A stretch of DNA of 64,000 nucleotides from Meiothermus sp. (GTDB lineage Bacteria > Deinococcota > Deinococci > Deinococcales > Thermaceae). The notes beneath the pieces were generated by a model. It was not told the origin of the DNA. It saw only the letters and a program-made list of their open reading frames with translations, and made no database searches. Numbering within the stretch: the stretch's first letter is position 1; every line of letters starts with the position of its first letter. Location of the stretch: the NCBI RefSeq assembly GCF_026004055.1, contig NZ_BPIJ01000001.1, positions 372,001 through 436,000 of the forward strand, given 5' to 3'. The position numbers and the translations under genes are program-made. This document shows, piece after piece, positions 9,666 through 18,423 of the stretch.

Positions 9666-12600
9666 TCACCACTGCGGCGCCTCGATGCGCCGAACATAGA
9701 CGAAGGTGTCGCGGTTGACCCCCACCGGCCCCCAGTAGTTGAAGGCGTAGGTGAACTGGGCATAGCCCCCGCTCATCAGCACGGGCTTCAAGCGGGCGCG
9801 GGTAATGGAGTTGTTCATGCCGGCCCGTTTGCCCCGCAGGGGCGACTTGGGGACGCTCAGGGTGCGCTCGGTGGCGTGGTAGACAAAGACCGTGCCCCTG
9901 GGGATGCGGGCCGAAACAATGCAGCGCTGTACGAAAACCCCGTTATCGTTGAAGAGTTCCACCCAGTCGTTGTCCTGGATGCCCAGTTCGGCGGCGTCCT
10001 TGTCGTTGAGCCAGATGGGGTAGCCCCCACGGGAGAGGGTCATCATGCGGTGGTTGTCGGAGTAGGTGGAGTGGATGCTCCACTTGCCGTGGGGGGTGAT
10101 GTAGTTCAAGAGCTTGCCCTGGGCCTCGGCCTGAGTGATCTCGGTCTCTAAAAGCATCGAGTGGTCGGGGCGCGGCTTGTAGGTGGGCAGGTGCTCGCCC
10201 CAGGCCAGGTAGTTCGGGTGGTCGAGGTAGAAGTGTTGCCGCCCACTAAGGGTGCGCCAGGGGATGAGCCTTTCCACGTTCAGAGTGAAGGGGCTATAGG
10301 CCCGGCCCTGGTTGATGTTGGCGCTCCAGGTGGGCGTGGTGAGCTGGCGGCGTGGCTGGGCCACAATGTCGGAAAAGCTGATGCGGGTGTCGCGCACGGA
10401 TTCGGCCAGGTCGGTGAGCTTTACGCCGGTTTTCTTTTCCTCGTCTTTGAAAGCGCGGTAGGCCAGTTCGCCGTTGGAGACCGGATCGAGGTAAAGGATG
10501 GCCTCGGCCACTTGTTTGGCGTCCTCGAGGCTCGGATACACACTGCCATTCAGCTTGCGGCCCTGGCGGCGGCGCAGGTCATCGTAGAAGTCGGCTGCCG
10601 GAATGGTCAGGCCGTGCATCCCCACGCCATTCTTCTCGATGGCGTCGCCCAGGCTGACCATCTTCTCGTAGATCAGCGGGTACTGCCGCTCGACGATGCG
10701 GAACTTGGGCATGGTCTTGCCGGGGATGGGCTCGACCTGTCCTTTCTTCCAGTCGCGGTCGTCGGGCTGGGCCAGCTCGTCGGGGGTATCGTGCTGGAGT
10801 GGAATCATCACGATGTCCTTGACTGGCTGGGCCAGGTGAACCTTTGCCAGCTCGGAGAACTTCTGGGCGATGGCCTTGTAGATATCCCAGTCGCTCTTCG
10901 ACTCCCACAGTGGGGGGACAGCAGCTTGCATGGGGTTGATGTAGGTGTGTAGGTCGGTAGTGTTGAGGTCGGGCTTCTCGTACCAGGAGGCTGTAGGTAG
11001 CACGAGGTCGGAATAGAGCGCGCTGGTATCCATGCGGAAGTTCAAATCCACCACCAGATCCAGCTTGCCCTGGGGGGCTTCCTTGCGATACCGCACTTCC
11101 GAGACGTGCCCATTGGCTTGTTCCTGGGCCACCGCGCCCGTGTGCGTACCCAGATAGTGCTTGAGGAAGAACTCATGGCCTTTGGCCGAAGTCCCGATGG
11201 CGTTGCCCCGCCAGATAAACCACACCCTGGGCCAGTTGGCGGGGGCGTCGGGGTCGTCTATGGCGAACTCGAGCCTCCCCTCCTTGAGCTGCTTGACTAC
11301 ATAAGCAATGATTTCCGCGTCGGTCTGGGCTCCGGCTTTCTGGGCTTCCTCGACTACCTCGAGGCTCGACTTGTTGAACTGCGGGAAGAAGGGTAGCCAG
11401 CCCTTGCGCACAGCGCGGGCCTGGTGGTCTATGGTGTGATCGGTCTTGGGGCCTACGGTCTTGTCGTAGTCCTTGTAGCCCCGCTCATAGCGCCACTGGT
11501 CGGAGTGCACGTAGTGGAAGCTGGGGGTGTTCTGCTGGCGGGATGGGTAGCCCCAGTCGCCCGCAAAGGCAATGGGCCCCCAACTGGCCTGGTTGGCGAG
11601 CTTCTCCTGCCCCACATAGTGGGCCAGCCCGCCGCCGTTGACCCCCACCGCGCCGGTGAGCATCAGCGCCACAATGCCCGCACGGTACAGCAGGTTGTTG
11701 TGGTACCAGTGGTTGGCCCCCGCGCCGATGATGATCAGGTTCTTGCCGCCCGTCTTTTCGCCGTTCTCGGCCCACTCGCGGGCGTAGCGGATCAGGGTGT
11801 CGCGGTGGATGCCGGTGTATTGCTCCTGCCAGGCCGGGGTATAGGGGCCTACCTCGTCATAGGTCTGGGGGTAGTCGCCCCCCAGGCCCCGATCCACGCC
11901 AAACTGGGCCATCAGCAGGTCGAAGACGGTGGTAACGGTGACGGATTCGCCGGTTTTGCTGGTAAGCTTTTTGACCGGAACGCCGCGCCGGGTCTTCCTG
12001 TCCGCGCCGAAGTCGTCAAACTCCAACTGGAGTACTTCATCCGGGTTGTCGCGGAAGCTTAGGAGCGGGTCGATCTTCTCGCCGGTCTGGGCGTCCTCGA
12101 GCTCTAAGTTCCACTTGCCCTTCTCGGTTTGCCAGCGGAAGCCTATCGTCCCACCGGGCATCCGGGGAGCACCACTCAGTGCGTCCCAGACCAGGAGTTT
12201 CCAGTCGCCGTTTTCCTGGTCGGCGTAATCGGCGAGCTGGTTTGCCCGCAGGTAACGCCCCGGGCGGCCCTCCTTCACCTCGACCAGCATGGGGCTGTCG
12301 GTGTAGCGCTTCAAATAGTCCACGAAGTACGGAACCTGCTTCAGTACGTAAAACTCCTTCAAGATGACGTGGTTTACCGCCATCCAGAAGGCCCCGTCCT
12401 GGCCTGGATTAATCGGTAGCCACCAGTCGGCGTACTTGGCCACCTGGTTGAAGTCCGGAGCAAAGACCGTGAACTTGGCCCCGGCATAGCGCCCCTCGGC
12501 GATGTAGTGGGTGTCGGGGGTGCGGGTCATGTTCAGGTTGGAGCCCACCACCGCAATAAAGCGGGCATTGTACCAGTCGGCGGCCTCGTGCACGTCGGTT

Positions 12601-13256
12601 TGCTCGCCCCAGATTTCGGGAGAAGCGTTGGGCAGGTCGCAGTACCAGTCGTAAAAGCTCATCGGCACCCCGCCCAACAGGCTCAGAAAGCGCGAACCCG
12701 CGGCATAACTGATCTGCGACATGGCCGGAATGGGGCTAAAGCCGATGATACGGTCGGGGCCGTGCTGCTTGATGGTGTGCACCAGCGAGGCCGCAATGAT
12801 TTCCAACGCTTCGTCCCAGCTAAAGCGCCTAAAGCCGCCCTTGCCCCGCGCCCGCTGCCAGCGCCTGCGCTTTTCGGGGTCATTTACCAGGCTTTTCCAG
12901 GCCTCTACCGGGTCGGGGTGCTGCTCCCGGGCTTCACGCCACAGGTCGAGCAGGGCCCCCCGCACGTAGGGGTACTTGACCCGGATGGGGCTGTACAGAT
13001 ACCACGAGTAGCTCACCCCGCGCTGGCAACCCCGGGGGGTGATGTCGGGCAGGTTGGGGTCAATGGCGGGATAGTCGGTGGCCTGGAGCTCCCAGGTCAC
13101 AATGCCGTCCTTGACAAAGACCTCCCAGCTACAACTGCCGGTGCAGTTGACCCCGTGGGTGGTGCGCACCCGCTTGTCGTGGGCGAAGCGGTTTCGATAA
13201 AACTCCTCCCACTTGCGTTCGGTGGGGGCTTCCAGTTCCTTGATCCAATCGCTCAT
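9666..13256 (-). CDS. narG: Respiratory nitrate reductase alpha subunit NarG
   Basis: A 1196-residue molybdenum bis-MGD catalytic subunit reducing nitrate to nitrite at the cytoplasmic face of the membrane. The N-terminal [4Fe-4S] site has H34, C38, C42 (HGVNCTGSC) and C77 (PRGCQRG), the His/Cys3 set of NarG. The molybdenum aspartate is in [19 protein letters not shown] (D207). There is no twin-arginine signal in the first residues, so it is not the periplasmic NapA type. The ATG overlaps the narC stop by four bases. The length is close to E. coli NarG. Confidence 0.96.
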   Translation of the reverse strand: MSDWIKELEAPTERKWEEFYRNRFAHDKRVRTTHGVNCTGSCSWEVFVKDGIVTWELQATDYPAIDPNLPDITPRGCQRGVSYSWYLYSPIRVKYPYVRGALLDLWREAREQHPDPVEAWKSLVNDPEKRRRWQRARGKGGFRRFSWDEALEIIAASLVHTIKQHGPDRIIGFSPIPAMSQISYAAGSRFLSLLGGVPMSFYDWYCDLPNASPEIWGEQTDVHEAADWYNARFIAVVGSNLNMTRTPDTHYIAEGRYAGAKFTVFAPDFNQVAKYADWWLPINPGQDGAFWMAVNHVILKEFYVLKQVPYFVDYLKRYTDSPMLVEVKEGRPGRYLRANQLADYADQENGDWKLLVWDALSGAPRMPGGTIGFRWQTEKGKWNLELEDAQTGEKIDPLLSFRDNPDEVLQLEFDDFGADRKTRRGVPVKKLTSKTGESVTVTTVFDLLMAQFGVDRGLGGDYPQTYDEVGPYTPAWQEQYTGIHRDTLIRYAREWAENGEKTGGKNLIIIGAGANHWYHNNLLYRAGIVALMLTGAVGVNGGGLAHYVGQEKLANQASWGPIAFAGDWGYPSRQQNTPSFHYVHSDQWRYERGYKDYDKTVGPKTDHTIDHQARAVRKGWLPFFPQFNKSSLEVVEEAQKAGAQTDAEIIAYVVKQLKEGRLEFAIDDPDAPANWPRVWFIWRGNAIGTSAKGHEFFLKHYLGTHTGAVAQEQANGHVSEVRYRKEAPQGKLDLVVDLNFRMDTSALYSDLVLPTASWYEKPDLNTTDLHTYINPMQAAVPPLWESKSDWDIYKAIAQKFSELAKVHLAQPVKDIVMIPLQHDTPDELAQPDDRDWKKGQVEPIPGKTMPKFRIVERQYPLIYEKMVSLGDAIEKNGVGMHGLTIPAADFYDDLRRRQGRKLNGSVYPSLEDAKQVAEAILYLDPVSNGELAYRAFKDEEKKTGVKLTDLAESVRDTRISFSDIVAQPRRQLTTPTWSANINQGRAYSPFTLNVERLIPWRTLSGRQHFYLDHPNYLAWGEHLPTYKPRPDHSMLLETEITQAEAQGKLLNYITPHGKWSIHSTYSDNHRMMTLSRGGYPIWLNDKDAAELGIQDNDWVELFNDNGVFVQRCIVSARIPRGTVFVYHATERTLSVPKSPLRGKRAGMNNSITRARLKPVLMSGGYAQFTYAFNYWGPVGVNRDTFVYVRRIEAPQW

Positions 13257-14050
13257 GCGCTCCTCCTGCTGCGTATCCGTTCGGCCAGGCCCACCCGCCG
13301 GTTGCTCCAGAACAAGTACATGACGCCGAACAGCCCCCCAAAGCCGATGAACCCGGCGAAGAGCATCCGGGCCATGTCCATTTGGTGGGTGTTGGCGGGC
13401 TGGCCTGCGGTCTGGGCAAAGAAAGCGGTGAGGGCCGAAATTTCTTCGGGGGTGAGGGGTTTGCCCTTATAGCTTTCGCGCATCACCGGGAAGGCGATGT
13501 TGGCGAGTACACCCTGAATGCCTGCCGCCCCCAGGCGGGTGTGCAGGTCGGTGAGATCGCGCCCCAGGCTGCCCCCGCCCATGGGGCCGAAGTTGCCTGC
13601 CGTGTGGCAGGCCATGCAGGGCGCGCCGCCGTTTTGGAAGCGGCTCTGGCCCAAAAAGAGCGCCTTGCCTTTGGCTGCGAGGGCGGGGTCGGTGGCAGGC
13701 TCTGGGGTGGCGGTGGGTTGTGGGGGAGTGGTTGTGGTGGCCCCTAGTCCCTTGATGTACGCGGCAATTGCCCGGGCGTCGGCTTCGGAAATTTGGGACA
13801 TGGCGGGCATTACCCCGTTGTAGGTCTGGCCGCCCACTTCCAGCGGGCCGCTGACGCCTTGGCGAATCGCCTTGACCACGTAGGCCTCGTCCTGTATTCG
13901 GGGGTTTCCTGCCAGGGGTGGGAAGACCCCTGGGATACCCTGTCCGTTTACACCGTGGCAACCTGCGCAGTTTTGGCTGTAGAGCTGCCCTCCATCGGCA
14001 GCCATTGCCAGACCGAGCCAAGCGGCCACGAGTACCAGTAGTTGCTTCAT
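13253..14050 (-). CDS. narC: Diheme cytochrome c NarC of the nitrate reductase operon
   Basis: A 265-residue exported cytochrome. Residues 1-18 form a signal peptide ([18 protein letters not shown]). Two c-type heme sites follow, CAGCH (28-32) and CMACH (145-149), separated by a linker rich in Pro and Thr (residues 105-122). A C-terminal helix (about 227-248) with a basic tail anchors it so that the heme domains face the periplasm. In Thermus the equivalent gene opens the nar operon and its product is needed for electron transfer and assembly of the reductase. It is coupled on both sides by ATGA overlaps. Confidence 0.9.
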   Translation of the reverse strand: MKQLLVLVAAWLGLAMAADGGQLYSQNCAGCHGVNGQGIPGVFPPLAGNPRIQDEAYVVKAIRQGVSGPLEVGGQTYNGVMPAMSQISEADARAIAAYIKGLGATTTTPPQPTATPEPATDPALAAKGKALFLGQSRFQNGGAPCMACHTAGNFGPMGGGSLGRDLTDLHTRLGAAGIQGVLANIAFPVMRESYKGKPLTPEEISALTAFFAQTAGQPANTHQMDMARMLFAGFIGFGGLFGVMYLFWSNRRVGLAERIRSRRSA

Positions 14051-14241
14051 ACCAGCCTCCTTTGTTTGTGGTTTTCCAGCCAGGCCAGGAGTTCCTCGAG
14101 CTCGAAGAAGGGATGCTCGAGTCCCGTCCGGGCATCCTTGATGCGACCTTCCCAACGGCCGGTTTCATCCGGCCACAACAGCACCAGATACACCGGCGAC
14201 TTGGGCGGGGGTAGGTTGCGGGGGGTGGGCTCCTGGGCCAT
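14047..14241 (-). CDS. Small conserved-looking protein opening the nar operon
   Basis: A 64-residue soluble protein with a Pro-rich start, then V-Y-L-V-L-L-W-P-D-E and F-F-E-L-E-E-L-L-A-W-L-E. I do not recognise a named family, though short proteins with this pattern of an LW-containing strand and an F-x-S/E-LEEL helix are common near respiratory or regulatory genes. Translation is supported by AGGGG six bases before the ATG and by the four-base overlap with narC. It is therefore the first gene of the nitrate reductase operon. Function unknown; a role in enzyme maturation or regulation would be a guess. Confidence 0.65.
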   Translation of the reverse strand: MAQEPTPRNLPPPKSPVYLVLLWPDETGRWEGRIKDARTGLEHPFFELEELLAWLENHKQRRLV

Positions 14242-14265
14242 GCACCCCTAGCTTTCTCCCACGGG

Positions 14266-14283
14266 CTTACAGCCCACTTACAG
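14266..14283. promoter_or_regulatory. 11-bp-period heptamer direct repeat between dnrS and nar operon
   Basis: The heptamer CTTACAG occurs twice with four bases between, a period of exactly 11 bp (one helical turn); on the nar strand it reads CTGTAAG-TGGG-CTGTAAG. It lies 25 bases before the first nar start codon and 52 before dnrS. Heptameric direct repeats with 11-bp spacing are the classic recognition sites of SARP/BTAD regulators, and DnrS next door has that DNA-binding architecture. A -10-like TAACCT (14314-14319) and AGGA precede dnrS. Confidence 0.5.
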
Positions 14284-14334
14284 GGTTGGGACATTTGCAC
14301 CACTCGAAACCTCTAACCTGATGCTCGAGGATCC

Positions 14335-16293
14335 ATGAACCCGGTGCGCTGGCAGCTTGATGCGAACGGGCGGGTGACCGCCTGGAGTGCCGAGGCGGCT
14401 TCGTTTTTCCACCTGCCAGCTTCCGAGGTGTTGGGCAAGCCTTGTGCGTTGGTGGTACAGGGCACCGATCCTTTTGGCCGTCCCCTGTGCGTGCGCTGCC
14501 CGGTTCAGCGGGAGCTACGCTATGGGGCCTACCAGGCCAGCACGCCCCTCCACTGGCATGGCCGGCGGATGCTCTGCCAGGGCTACGCCCATGAGGGTTT
14601 CCAGATCGAACTCAAATCCGCTCGAGGCTTCCAGACAGGCGATCTACTCACCTCGCTGGCCTGGGCTACCCGCAAGCTCCATGCGGAGCCGGGTCGCTTT
14701 TTTCAGACTTTGCAGGTATTTTTGGCGGGCCTGCGCAAAAGCCTGGGCATGGAAGCTGCCGAACTTTTCCTGGCCGACCCGCAGCAGCGCTATCTGGTGC
14801 TTACCGCCTACGACGGCCTTCACCGCGAGGCTTTTATGGAGAAGCCCTGGTTTGCTTGGGGCGAGGGTTACCCGGGGCTGGTTGCCCTGGAGCATCAGGC
14901 CCTGGTTACCCACGACCTGGCTTCGGACGCCCGTTATTTGCGACAGAAGGTCAAGAAGCTGGGCTACAAGACCTACCTTTGCTATCCGCTGGAACTGCCC
15001 CAAGGGCTTATCGGCGTGCTGAACCTGGCCAGCCGCGACCCCAACGTAGAGGACGAGACCTTGCTTGAGCAAGTTACCCTAATGGGCCCCGTGCTAGCAG
15101 CTTCGCTGTATACCGTACTGACCCGATTGGGCGAGAAGGGCCTGCTCTCAATCGTTTCTGCACTTCGACGGGGCTCTGAATCGGAGGGCCTCGAGACTTT
15201 CTTGGCTCAGGCCGCGGCCATTAGCGGAGCCTCATGTGTGCGGCTGGTGCTTCAGGATGGTCGCAGTCTGGTTCAGGGCCGTTGCGAGGCGCCGGCATGC
15301 CCGCATGTGCAGGGGTGTGGCGTTTGGCAAGGCAAGATACAGGGGGTCAAGGTGGGGCTGGAACCCTGTCCCCATATCGAGACCGGGCGGCCCCGTTACT
15401 GCTTGCCCCTATGGTCGGGAGGGCGTGTGGTGGGGGTGCAGCAGTTTCACTTTGCCCGCATACCCCAGCCGCCTAGCCAGGCCGTCGCGCCCGTTTTGTG
15501 GCTCGAGCGACTTGGTGCCGAGGCCCTATGGCCGTACTCAGAACGGGCGGGAGAAAGTCCTGAGCTAGAGATCTACACCCTAGGAGGCCTACAGCTACGC
15601 CGTAGGGGAGAGCTGCTACCGGCCAGGGCCTTTGGGCGCCGCCAAGCCCTCACCCTCCTGAAGTTGCTCCTGTCCCATCGCGGCCAAACCCTTTGTTGCG
15701 AGGAAATTTGCGGATGTCTTTGGCCAGAACAAGAGAGCTGCGAAACCCAAAGCCGCCTCCATGTCTTAATACATGATTTGCGGCAGGCCATCGAGCCCGA
15801 CCCCACTCAGCCCCGGCTCATCCTGCGCGAGGGCGAGGGTTACCGCTTCGCCCCGCAAATCCCCTACTTTCTCGACGTCGAGCGCTTCGAGCAGCTCATC
15901 CACCGGGGCGACGGCCTAGAGGGCACGGCGGCCATGGAGGCCTACCGCCAGGCCTTGGCCCTGTACAAAGGCGACTTTCTGGCCGATGAGCCCTACGCCG
16001 ACTGGGCCGAACTCGAGCGCGCCTACCTGCGCGAGCGGGCGGTGGGCGCCCTGCTGCGCAGCGCCGAGATCGCCCGCTCGCTGGGCCAGCCCCGCGAAGC
16101 CCTGGAAGCCTATCGCCGCATTCTCAAGCTTGACCCCTGGCGCGAGGAGGCCTACCGCGCCCTGATGCAGCAGCTTGTGGAGCTGGGGCAAAAGCTCGAG
16201 GCCAAGAGCCTCTTCAGTCAGTACCAGACCCGCATGGAACGCGAGGGCTTGCCCATCGACCCCGACCTTGCCAGGCTGGTGCAACCGGCATGA
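14335..16293 (+). CDS. dnrS: Sensor-regulator DnrS (PAS-GAF-wHTH-BTAD)
   Basis: A 652-residue cytoplasmic regulator divergent from the nar operon. Residues 1-90 look like a PAS domain with cysteines 37, 52 and 55 (LCVRC). A GAF domain spans about 105-265. A second sensor segment (285-375) holds cysteines 301, 317, 322, 328, 345 and 356. Residues 410-510 form an OmpR/SARP-type winged helix, followed by a tetratricopeptide-like BTAD domain to the end. In Thermus, DnrS and DnrT are required to express the nitrate respiration genes in anoxia; identity here rests on position, architecture and partner gene. The stop overlaps the dnrT start (ATGA). The cysteine sets may bind a metal or Fe-S centre, which is inference. 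Confidence 0.82.
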   Translation: MNPVRWQLDANGRVTAWSAEAASFFHLPASEVLGKPCALVVQGTDPFGRPLCVRCPVQRELRYGAYQASTPLHWHGRRMLCQGYAHEGFQIELKSARGFQTGDLLTSLAWATRKLHAEPGRFFQTLQVFLAGLRKSLGMEAAELFLADPQQRYLVLTAYDGLHREAFMEKPWFAWGEGYPGLVALEHQALVTHDLASDARYLRQKVKKLGYKTYLCYPLELPQGLIGVLNLASRDPNVEDETLLEQVTLMGPVLAASLYTVLTRLGEKGLLSIVSALRRGSESEGLETFLAQAAAISGASCVRLVLQDGRSLVQGRCEAPACPHVQGCGVWQGKIQGVKVGLEPCPHIETGRPRYCLPLWSGGRVVGVQQFHFARIPQPPSQAVAPVLWLERLGAEALWPYSERAGESPELEIYTLGGLQLRRRGELLPARAFGRRQALTLLKLLLSHRGQTLCCEEICGCLWPEQESCETQSRLHVLIHDLRQAIEPDPTQPRLILREGEGYRFAPQIPYFLDVERFEQLIHRGDGLEGTAAMEAYRQALALYKGDFLADEPYADWAELERAYLRERAVGALLRSAEIARSLGQPREALEAYRRILKLDPWREEAYRALMQQLVELGQKLEAKSLFSQYQTRMEREGLPIDPDLARLVQPA

Positions 16294-16970
16294 CCCATAG
16301 CCCCCAGATCCGGGAAATCCTGGCCCAGAGCCCCCTCTTTCAGGGCCTAGAGCCCGCCGACCTCGAGGCCCTGGCGGCCGTGGCCAGCCTGCGGCAGTTG
16401 TCCAAGGGCCAGAGCCTGTTCCTCGAGGGCGACCCCGCCCGCACGCTGTTCATCGTGGCCCGGGGGATGATCAAGGTCTACAAGATGGATCCCCAGGGAC
16501 GGCGCCAGATGGTGCTGCACCTCGACGGCCCCTACCATGCGGTGGCCGCGGTGGCTGTCTTCCTGGAGAAACCCCGCTACCCGGCCTCGGCCGAAGCACT
16601 GGAGGACAGCCTCCTGCTGGCCATCCCCACCGAAGCCTTCCATGGCCTGCTCGAGACCCACCCCGCCCTCTCCCGCGCCCTCATCCGCTTCCTGGCCCGC
16701 CGTCAGGGGCAGCTCGTGCACCTGCTCGACCGGCTGGTCTTCCACGAGGTCTCGGCGCGGCTGGCCGAGTACCTGCTGGGACGGCTGGAGGCCGAGGGCC
16801 AGGGCTTTGGCCTGCCCACCAACCCCGAGCTCGCCGCGCTGCTGGGCACTGCTCCCGAGGTGGTGAGCCGCAAACTGGGCGAGCTGTTCCGCCAGGGGCT
16901 CATCCGGCTCGCCGAGCGCCGGGTCTGGATTGACGACCCCGCCGCCCTGCGCGAGGTGGCCGAAGCTTGA
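16290..16970 (+). CDS. dnrT: CRP/FNR-family activator DnrT
   Basis: A 226-residue transcription factor: cyclic-nucleotide-binding-like beta barrel (about 10-125), a dimerisation helix (residues 127-160), and a CRP-type helix-turn-helix (about 165-215) with N-P-E-L-A-A-L-L-G-T-A-P-E-V-V-S-R as recognition region. There is no N-terminal cysteine cluster, so it is not an oxygen-sensing Fe-S FNR and probably relies on DnrS or another ligand for signal input. It is translationally coupled to dnrS. Targets probably include the nar operon. The alternative is a general CRP paralogue, but context argues for DnrT. Confidence 0.82.
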   Translation: MTHSPQIREILAQSPLFQGLEPADLEALAAVASLRQLSKGQSLFLEGDPARTLFIVARGMIKVYKMDPQGRRQMVLHLDGPYHAVAAVAVFLEKPRYPASAEALEDSLLLAIPTEAFHGLLETHPALSRALIRFLARRQGQLVHLLDRLVFHEVSARLAEYLLGRLEAEGQGFGLPTNPELAALLGTAPEVVSRKLGELFRQGLIRLAERRVWIDDPAALREVAEA

Positions 16971-17095
16971 GGGGCACCGAAACCCCTTAGGCTCGTGGGC
17001 GATGCTGTAAAGCAAACCGACGTGCCCCCGAGCCTCGAGAGCGGCCTTGACCCAGGTCATGGCCCGCCCGCGCCCTGCCGGGGTGCAATGAGGCC

Positions 17096-17419
17096 ATGAC
17101 CCTGACCTACCGCTACTTCCCCGACCTCCACCAAGAAGCCACCGTCCAGCCCGACGGCATCTTGAGCCGCGTGCTGCACAACGAGGGCGGCATCCGCACG
17201 GTGATCTTCGCCTTCGACGCGGGTCAGGAGCTCACCGAGCACACCGCCAGCAGGCCCGCCATCGTACAAATTCTCTCCGGCACGGGCACCCTCAGGCTGG
17301 GGGCGGATGAACTCGAGGCCCGCCCTGGCACCTGGGCCTACCTGCCCGCCGGGCTGGTTCACGCCATCCGGGCCGAAAGTCCCCTCACCCTGCTGCTAAC
17401 CTTGCTTCCCAAGGAGTGA
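17096..17419 (+). CDS. Small cupin-domain protein
   Basis: A 107-residue single-domain cupin. Motif 1 is degenerate: G-Q-E-L-T-E-H-T-A-S-R-P lacks the second histidine of H-x-H. Motif 2 region reads P-G-T-W-A-Y-L-P-A-G-L-V-H-A-I, retaining the final histidine. It could bind a metal or small ligand; cupins of this kind often accompany nitrogen-oxide or redox regulators. It follows dnrT after 125 bases and precedes the ywiC fragment by four. The exact role is unknown. Confidence 0.75.
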   Translation: MTLTYRYFPDLHQEATVQPDGILSRVLHNEGGIRTVIFAFDAGQELTEHTASRPAIVQILSGTGTLRLGADELEARPGTWAYLPAGLVHAIRAESPLTLLLTLLPKE

Positions 17420-17423
17420 ACCC

Positions 17424-17660
17424 ATGACCGCACAGCCCAAAACCGTCCAAGTTCCGCTCAAGACCGTGGCCCTGCCCAACGAGCACGGGGGTTGGGGATT
17501 TACCCTCGAGCCCATCCTGCTGGGCTTGCTGGTAGCCCCAAGCTGGGCCGGGCTGGGGCTGGGCGTCTTCGCGCTGGCGGCCTTCTTCACCCGCCACCCG
17601 CTCAAGCTCTGGCTGGCCGACCTCTCCGCCTCAGCTGAGGAGCGCACTACAGCGGCATAG
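17424..17660 (+). pseudogene. YwiC-like membrane protein, truncated
   Basis: A 78-residue fragment matching only the N-terminus of the YwiC-like family: P-N-E-H-G-G-W-G-F-T-L-E-P-I-L-L-G, a hydrophobic segment, then H-P-L-K-L-W-L-A-D. Complete family members are roughly three times longer and have several more membrane helices. After the L-A-D the sequence departs from the family and stops. ywiC sits next to fnr and narK in Bacillus subtilis and is a regular guest in denitrification clusters, which explains its presence. The downstream 160 bases contain no further match that I can see, so the gene was truncated by deletion rather than by a simple frameshift. Confidence 0.7.
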
Positions 17661-17820
17661 AGCGCTTTTATATTTTGAGCCAGTCGGCTGCGATAAGGCT
17701 TTATTCCTGAACTGAACAGCGGCCACGTCTGTGAAGAGCGCGATAATGTTCATTACGGCCAAAGCCGCCATACCGGGTATTTTCTGCCAGCACCAGGAGC
17801 AAACCCTTGTAGGAACTGCT

Positions 17821-18273
17821 TTAGCGAGCGGGGGGGGTGGACGTTGGTCTAGCCGGGTCAAAGAACAGCCTGCGGTTTTCCGGCCAGAACAACCACACCA
17901 GGCCCAGTATCGGTTGAATGAGGGGCAAAAAGCCGTAGTCTATGCCGAAGTCGTGCCAGACCGTGCGTCCAATGACCTCCGGCATCACCAGACTCAGGGT
18001 GCCCACCACCAACACCCCCACCAGCTCAAACGAGAGGGCCCCTACCGAGACCCACCACGCCCAGGGTTTGCGCAGCACGAAGGCCACCGTTGCCACCAGA
18101 TAAATAGCCGCAGCCACCGCCGAGAGGGCCGGGGGGAAGTAGTCGGTTACACCGGGCTTGAAGAAGAGCTGATAGACTGCACGAACCCCGGCTGATATGG
18201 CCAGCAAAGGATAGGAAACGGCCAGGATTTGGCCAATAGCCCGGATCATCCGGGGTGTTAGAAGGCCAGACAT
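17821..18273 (-). CDS. Four-helix membrane protein of unknown function
   Basis: A 150-residue hydrophobic protein with about four predicted membrane helices (roughly residues 15-33, 45-68, 75-95 and 120-140). I recognise no catalytic or transport motif. The frame is open 50 codons further upstream into the promoter of the divergent binding protein gene; I prefer the ATG giving M-S-G-L-L-T-P-R because the upstream part is polar and overlaps regulatory DNA. It ends with a Pro/Thr-rich tail. It has no obvious operon partner. Confidence 0.6.
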   Translation of the reverse strand: MSGLLTPRMIRAIGQILAVSYPLLAISAGVRAVYQLFFKPGVTDYFPPALSAVAAAIYLVATVAFVLRKPWAWWVSVGALSFELVGVLVVGTLSLVMPEVIGRTVWHDFGIDYGFLPLIQPILGLVWLFWPENRRLFFDPARPTSTPPAR

Positions 18274-18348
18274 GCCTACAAGTTTATCCTGTGGAGAATC
18301 TGGGGAATGATTCCTATTTGCAATACTCAATAAATCCGACTGGAATAC

Positions 18349-18377
18349 TTGACATTGGGTCTCGACCCGATTAGACT
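18349..18377 (+). promoter_or_regulatory. Promoter of the iron-type binding protein gene
   Basis: A near-consensus pair: TTGACA (18349-18354), 17-base spacer, TAGACT (18372-18377). The spacer contains the perfect inverted repeat GGGTC-TC-GACCC (18357-18368), a possible operator. A second palindrome, GGAATGATTCC, lies at 18304-18314. Confidence 0.75.
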
Positions 18378-18423
18378 CCCCCCTGAGTCGGAAGCGACTT
18401 GAAACCATCACAGGAGGCTGCAA

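Noticed and set aside
12507-13472. A 321-codon frame opposite narG/narC
   Set aside because: It mirrors the reverse complement of two well supported genes and shows no family motif.
17631-17861. Minus-strand frame downstream of the ywiC fragment
   Set aside because: No recognisable motif, start inside the neighbouring gene; most likely decayed or non-coding DNA.
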